From Rotaria socialis (Eukaryota > Rotifera > Eurotatoria > Philodinida > Philodinidae): a stretch of 64,000 bases of DNA. The position numbers were made by a program, and so were the translations under genes. The notes under the pieces were generated by a model. It ran no database searches, was not told the origin of the DNA, and worked only from the letters and a program-made list of their open reading frames with translations. The stretch spans positions 70,720 through 134,719 of the forward strand of contig CAJNYU010003038.1 of NCBI GenBank assembly GCA_905331475.1. The letters run 5' to 3'. The stretch's first letter is position 1, and each line of letters opens with the position of its first letter. Positions 59,654 through 64,000 of the stretch are shown here, in pieces.

Positions 59654-61120
59654 TGTATTATTCGTTTGTTCCGTCTTACGATTGAAGGGGAACACTTCGG
59701 TCGTGACAAGACTGAAACTATTGTATTGACATTTATCCGTACAACCACTATTGCACAAACAGATTTGAGTTTGATGAGAAATACCAGATGAAAAGATTTC
59801 TTGTCAGATTATTTCAATTAGTAATATCTCGAGTCACTCTAAGCACTTGTTAAAAAAACGTAAGCTCGACCACTACGATAATGATGACTGTGTACACCTA
59901 CGTTTTACTTCTCAATATAATTTCCTTTTGTTCGATGTATCGAACGGAAAGGCAGTTTCTATTACTGATATAAAGATAAAATGTGAACTGCTCATCTTTA
60001 GAATTAAGAATGCATTTTCAGCAATGAATAACAAGTTGTTCACAACGGACGTTGAAAAGTAAACAGCCGAATCTGCCAACAATAGTAATAATTGAGAAGA
60101 TCTAAATAAATTATCTTTTGTTTATATTTATCGATCTGAAACTGACAGTTATATTATCAAGACCGTTGAACTGTAAAAATAGTCACTGCTGTTTGCACCA
60201 TAAAAATTGATTTGTTATGTTATAACTAATCGATAGGGCGATTATTCATGAATTGATTAATCCCCATACATACCAACAAGATCAATAATAAATTCATCGA
60301 GCGAACAAAAACTATGATTCAATTGATTTATGAACTTTCCTGGAAATGGTTTTCATAATTGAAATACGAATATTTGATGAAGCATGTTTTTACTATTTAA
60401 TAAGTGATCAAATATTTATGGATAATCACCTAAGGATACATTGAGTCATTCGAAAAACATATTTTTATAAAAATCGGAAGTTGTTCTAGTATGGTATCGT
60501 GATCAAAAGTGAGAGAATATTCGTAGTAACAAAAGCAAATGCCAATACAACAGTCATTCACATCGATACTTCAACATTTAATAGATGATCAATAGAAAGT
60601 AGAATAACAACTGCGCAAATACGACTGTGCCATGGAAATGGTACGTTTCATAATAAACTACTTCAACAAAAAAAACGTCAATAGCATCTAGAATATAGTT
60701 TTTAAAACAGTTCAATTGAATACATATATCCGAGCTCATAAAAGTAAACTCGTATTGTTTGTTTCCATAGGAGTGTAATATCTTCAAAGTAGTATTATAC
60801 ATTGATTTTTTACTTGTGTTTTCTTTTTTAGAACTAGATACTAATAAAGCAAAGATGAAGATATTTAATTCGCAGTAGAATAATGTTAGTTTTACGAGAG
60901 AAAATTCCAGCTGTACGTTACGAAAAAAGATCCTACGGAAGAAAGTTGGCTGTTTCGTGCATAGTCCAAAAGCTGGAAAGATTTACTCTTCGCATACGTT
61001 TCCTTTTTCTTTTCATAACGAATTTCTATTGTCAGAAGTTTGAATGAGAAAAGAAAAAAGTTCAATTCTCAATCGTTATATTATATAGATTCTTTGTACT
61101 TTCATTTGTTTGATATAGTC
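59654..61120. other. Intergenic, no gene supported
   Basis: AT-rich. An open frame at 59847-60062 (plus) has no recognisable motif. Nothing else to report. Confidence 0.4.
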
Positions 61121-61129
61121 CGGTGCGAT

Positions 61130-61780
61130 GAATCACGACTATCTTGTGTCATGGAGTTTAGAGGACTTCACGAAAAAGGTTCTTCAACGTTTACCTGCTC
61201 TTCGTTCGCTTGATCTTGGCATGGAATCATCTTTTTTTCTATACAATTGACGTTTAAAAACAATACGAGCACCACTGACAGTACCTTCGTATTGCATGTT
61301 CAGCAACAACCACTATAATTGACCTGATGTGAACACAACCATTGCAACAATTTCATGTAAAACTGAATGACGGCTGAACTAGTTCGCATATTGATATATC
61401 AGATGCAAAACTGTCACCTCGAATGGAAGCCGTGCACACATTTACTTTTGTGGCGTCGTTCAAATGGCACTATTGACAAGAATGAACATTTGTGGATATT
61501 TTGACTGCTTCTAGTGTTGCGTCTGTTTTACAACGAATGAATTTTTCTATTGTCATTGATGTTGATGATCTGAATGACATCCATCATTCGGCCCTCTTCC
61601 CTGATTATCGTCATGTTGATGTTCATTATCGATGACAATCGATCACATAGTGACCTTAGTAAATGTATACCATTTTGGTAATTAGTCAATCTCATTCACG
61701 ACAAATAGCTAGTACAACATTTATTGCTGAATCTTGACCTGAAAATCAGCCATTCACAACTCCTGGTGAAGCTTACGTAA
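61130..61780 (+). pseudogene. Decayed F-box/LRR-like gene remnant
   Basis: Interrupted plus-strand pieces: VSWSLEDFTKKVLQRLPALR with RSLDLG (61150-61225), SPRMEAVHTFTFVASFKW (61415-61470), and LTASSVASVLQRMNFSIVID with DVDDLNDIHHSALFPDYRHV (61500-61620). They end NQPFTTPGEAYV directly against the hAT terminus at 61781. LQRLPALRSLDLG and the overall layout resemble an F-box/leucine-rich protein family that I associate with bdelloids. Several stops are present. The hAT element seems to have inserted into its 3' part. Confidence 0.5.
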
Positions 61781-61810
61781 CAGAGCTCCGCGGGACAACC
61801 AAAAAGTTGT

Positions 61811-61968
61811 CCCGTCCCGTCCCACGTCCCGCAGTTGCCTTGTCCCGTTCCGTCCCGTCCCGTTTTATTTTTCTTACATCGTCCCGTCCCGTCCCGTTTT
61901 ATTTTTCTTACATCGTCCCGTCCCGTCCCGCTTTTCAGCCGCCTCGTCCCGTCCCGTCCCGTCTGGTC
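61811..61968. repeat. GTCCC pentamer-rich subterminal repeat
   Basis: About twenty GTCCC words, often tandem (GTCCCGTCCCGTCCCG), with TTTTATTTTTCTTACATC spacers repeated twice. It lies just inside the hAT terminus and probably represents transposase-binding sites. An open frame here is an artefact of the repeat. Confidence 0.75.
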
Positions 61969-62142
61969 TCGTTCTGCTATGTGTATGTAAGTCTTTTTTC
62001 TCTACATACAGTTGGAAAAGTGCAGCTAGTTTATATTCTTTTTTAATGTGAATAATTTATTTTACTATCGAGCTTTTTAAATATTACATTTACATCTAAA
62101 TAATTTAACAAAAAAAAGAAAAATTCAACAAGAGTTTCAGGT

Positions 62143-64000
62143 TCATTGAGTAACTGATCTGAGAAAAAGTATATTGTCGACATTGTTTGGATTGATTGAC
62201 GATCGACGTTCAGACATCACGAGTCCACCTCCACTAAATTCACGCTCGACTGCAGCTGTAGTTGCAGGAATACAATGGATCGTACGAGCCACTTTCGACA
62301 ATAGAGGGAAATGTTTCTGGTTTGCTTTCCAAAATATTAGAGGATTATCGACGATCAGTTCAGGATCGATGCGCATTGATAAATATTTCTCGACTTCATC
62401 TTCTGCTTCACCATACTCATCACTAAGGTCGCCTGATTCGTATTCTTGACCAAATCTTTTTTTTTTCTTGAGAGGTGGTTCACCAGTAGTGTTTTGATCT
62501 GTTGTTCGTTCTGCGCATCGGTTCCGAATCATCTTTTTTATTTTTTCTTGTTCGGCTATTTCTTTTATTTGTTTTCGTATATAAGCTTTACAAGAGTTAA
62601 TTTCAGCACTCGTACACTTTCGAAGATATCGATACCGCGGGTGAAGAAACGTTGCTGCGAAATGGATTGGTTCCAAGGTAAACATGGATTCAAGTAATTC
62701 AACTAGGCGAAGTCGAAAGAAACGAATACCTGAAAGTAAAGAATATTTTCACTTCAACTGTAATTAACGTGCACGTATGTTATAATGATTAAACTTACCA
62801 TCTGATTCCCTCGATTCTAGATCATATTGATCATCATCACTTTCATTTTCTTTTTCTGTTGACGTCTCATTATGTTCTTTGTGGAACTTGATCAAGTTTT
62901 CGAAGGAATTCAAAGACTTTCGTAAAGTTAACACACAAATAAGAACTAAGTACAGCGATGGTTCGTTTCCCTTTTGTATCACTGTGATAATATGTTTGAA
63001 AGGGTGTAGTAAAATGATGAGACGTTTCACTATCATTCGATCAATTAAAAATGGTTTCTTCTTTTCCTGTAGAACTTTTTTCGTTTCTTTGAACGAACGA
63101 TCAATCGAGTTCAGTAGTTGCATTATCGAGAGCCAACGAACTCTGGTCGATTGGCATAAACTAATGCCACCATTCGATTGAATATCCTTGTTCAACCCGT
63201 TCTATGAAAAGAAAAGAAAAATAAATGAACGTTTGTTTTTCTAAGACTCACTAATTTAACGTATCTAACAACATCTTTGCAATTGTTTAAAACTTTCAGA
63301 ACGTCTCTAGCACAAACAGGTAGTTCTTTTACATTTGTTTTTGATATATCAACAAAGACTATTTCTTCAATATCAGCATCCGAAGTAGAGCAATTGGTCG
63401 GATCTTCTAAAGTAAATCCATCATCATTCGCTAAATCAGAAGAACACGTTGTTTGAGCCTTTATTGATTCATTTTGGTAAAAGCATAGCACCAGGATGTT
63501 GTTCAGACGATGAGCGAAGCAAAAATGGGTAGAGTAATTCTTTAGTGCTTTTACAAAGTTTGGACCTCGGTCACTCACAAATCTTAGAAGAGATAAATCA
63601 ACAATGTTGAACCTTCTCAAGGCCTTCTGCAATGCCTAAGAAATAGAAATAATTCGAGTAAGAAGCTGAAAAAAGATACTCACTACTAGGATACTTTCAG
63701 CAGTTTTATCGTCTTCTTCAAACGGAGAACAACAAAGATCGTATGAGCGAAATTCAAATCGATCGTTGACGAACGTAGTGGTAATTCCAAGATACGAAAC
63801 CTGACGAACAGGATCACTCCACATATCGGGGCAAAAGGTTATAGCATCATTTTCAAGAGGTTCGCGTATTTCTTCGCTAATACGAGCTCTGTGTTGATCA
63901 GCAAGTTTGGAAACATATGTAGCAGTTGTATCTGCACCTCTTAACACTTGATCAACATTGATGTTTCCATAACGAACTCCTGAAAGGAAAAATTAAGTAG
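62143..64000 (-). CDS. hAT transposase, 5'-partial
   Basis: DDE-type cut-and-paste transposase. Four exons are visible reading leftward: about 63981-63685, about 63635-63250, about 63203-62801 and about 62730-62143, with GT-AG introns of 45-70 bp. The first visible exon opens with an acceptor, so the N-terminal part (usually a BED zinc finger) is outside. Catalytic elements can be seen: CPDMWSDPVRQVSYLG (first Asp region), RFVSDRGPNFVKAL (second Asp) and CIPATTAAVEREFS (Glu in the hATC dimerisation domain), followed by LVMSERRSSINPNNVDNILFL. LLESMFTLEPIHFAATFLHP precedes it, and a charged Lys/Glu-rich insert separates the two. No stop or frameshift interrupts the visible exons, so the element may be young or active. 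Confidence 0.85.

Larger units (their letters stand above)
61781..64000 (-). mobile_element. hAT-superfamily DNA transposon, left end and transposase; right end off window
   Basis: The left terminus at 61781 reads CAGAGCTCCGCGGGAC, a hAT-like CAGnG start, preceded by TTACGTAA (61773-61780), a candidate 8-bp target duplication. Subterminal sequence consists of GTCCC tandem words (61811-61968) and a hairpin GGGACAAC/GTTGTCCC. The transposase gene is transcribed toward this end and continues past the window. Confidence 0.7.

Noticed and set aside
61807-62046. Ser/Pro/Arg-rich open frame
   Set aside because: Translation of the GTCCC subterminal array of the hAT element.
62174-62697. Plus-strand frames opposite the hAT transposase
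   Set aside because: Antisense shadows of conserved transposase exons.

Overview
The window is animal nuclear DNA, most likely from a bdelloid rotifer. This is inferred from AT-rich sequence, very short introns (about 45-60 bp, GT-AG) in many genes, single-exon B-box and GPCR genes, a bacterial-type peptidoglycan amidase sitting among metazoan genes, and many small DNA transposons. I saw no retroviral or LTR element, CRISPR array or rRNA gene.

Layout. 1-5907 is an ATRX/XNP chromatin remodeller (5' end off the window). 6725-7390 is a dead copy of a carbonic anhydrase whose live version lies at 9751-10784; a cluster of repeats (about 7704-9599) separates them. An archaemetzincin metalloprotease (11622-12724) is divergent from the carbonic anhydrase. 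A 207-bp hAT-type MITE with a perfect 8-bp target duplication (13188-13394) precedes a B-box protein (13693-15090). 15948-18287 is a TA-flanked element carrying a nested foldback element. 18945-19199 is a solitary exon remnant. 21271-22161 is a two-domain N-acetylmuramoyl-L-alanine amidase that looks horizontally acquired.

26958-33048 is a 6.1-kb DNA transposon with perfect 17-bp inverted termini and a 6-bp target duplication. It holds a decayed multi-exon transposase and, on the other strand, a second gene that shares the transposase's N-terminal domain; I cannot place it in a named superfamily. A GPCR (34713-35756) follows, then a 2.2-kb hAT-like element (36540-38738) nested in a small helentron-like element, then a cupin-like gene (39426-40034).

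40629-51258 is the most striking region. A fibulin gene is split into an N-terminal half on the minus strand (40629-42339) and a C-terminal half on the plus strand (49148-51258). The facing splice sites are in matching phase, and inverted copies of one foldback MITE (40085-40492 and 48908-49102) lie at the two edges, as expected for an inversion by recombination between the copies. Inside the inverted segment are a beta-1,3-glycosyltransferase (44037-45533) and the 3' exons of TRAP1 (45708-47436).

The right end has CFAP161 (51416-52513), a long stretch of decayed sequence, a small secreted neuropeptide precursor with three FYDFG-(S/T) repeats (58731-59097), a tRNA-like pseudogene, and an apparently coding hAT transposase (62143 to the window end) whose element seems to be inserted in a decayed F-box/LRR-like gene. 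The genes are independent single-copy host loci; there are no operons. The window is best read as host genes interleaved with several generations of nested DNA transposons.
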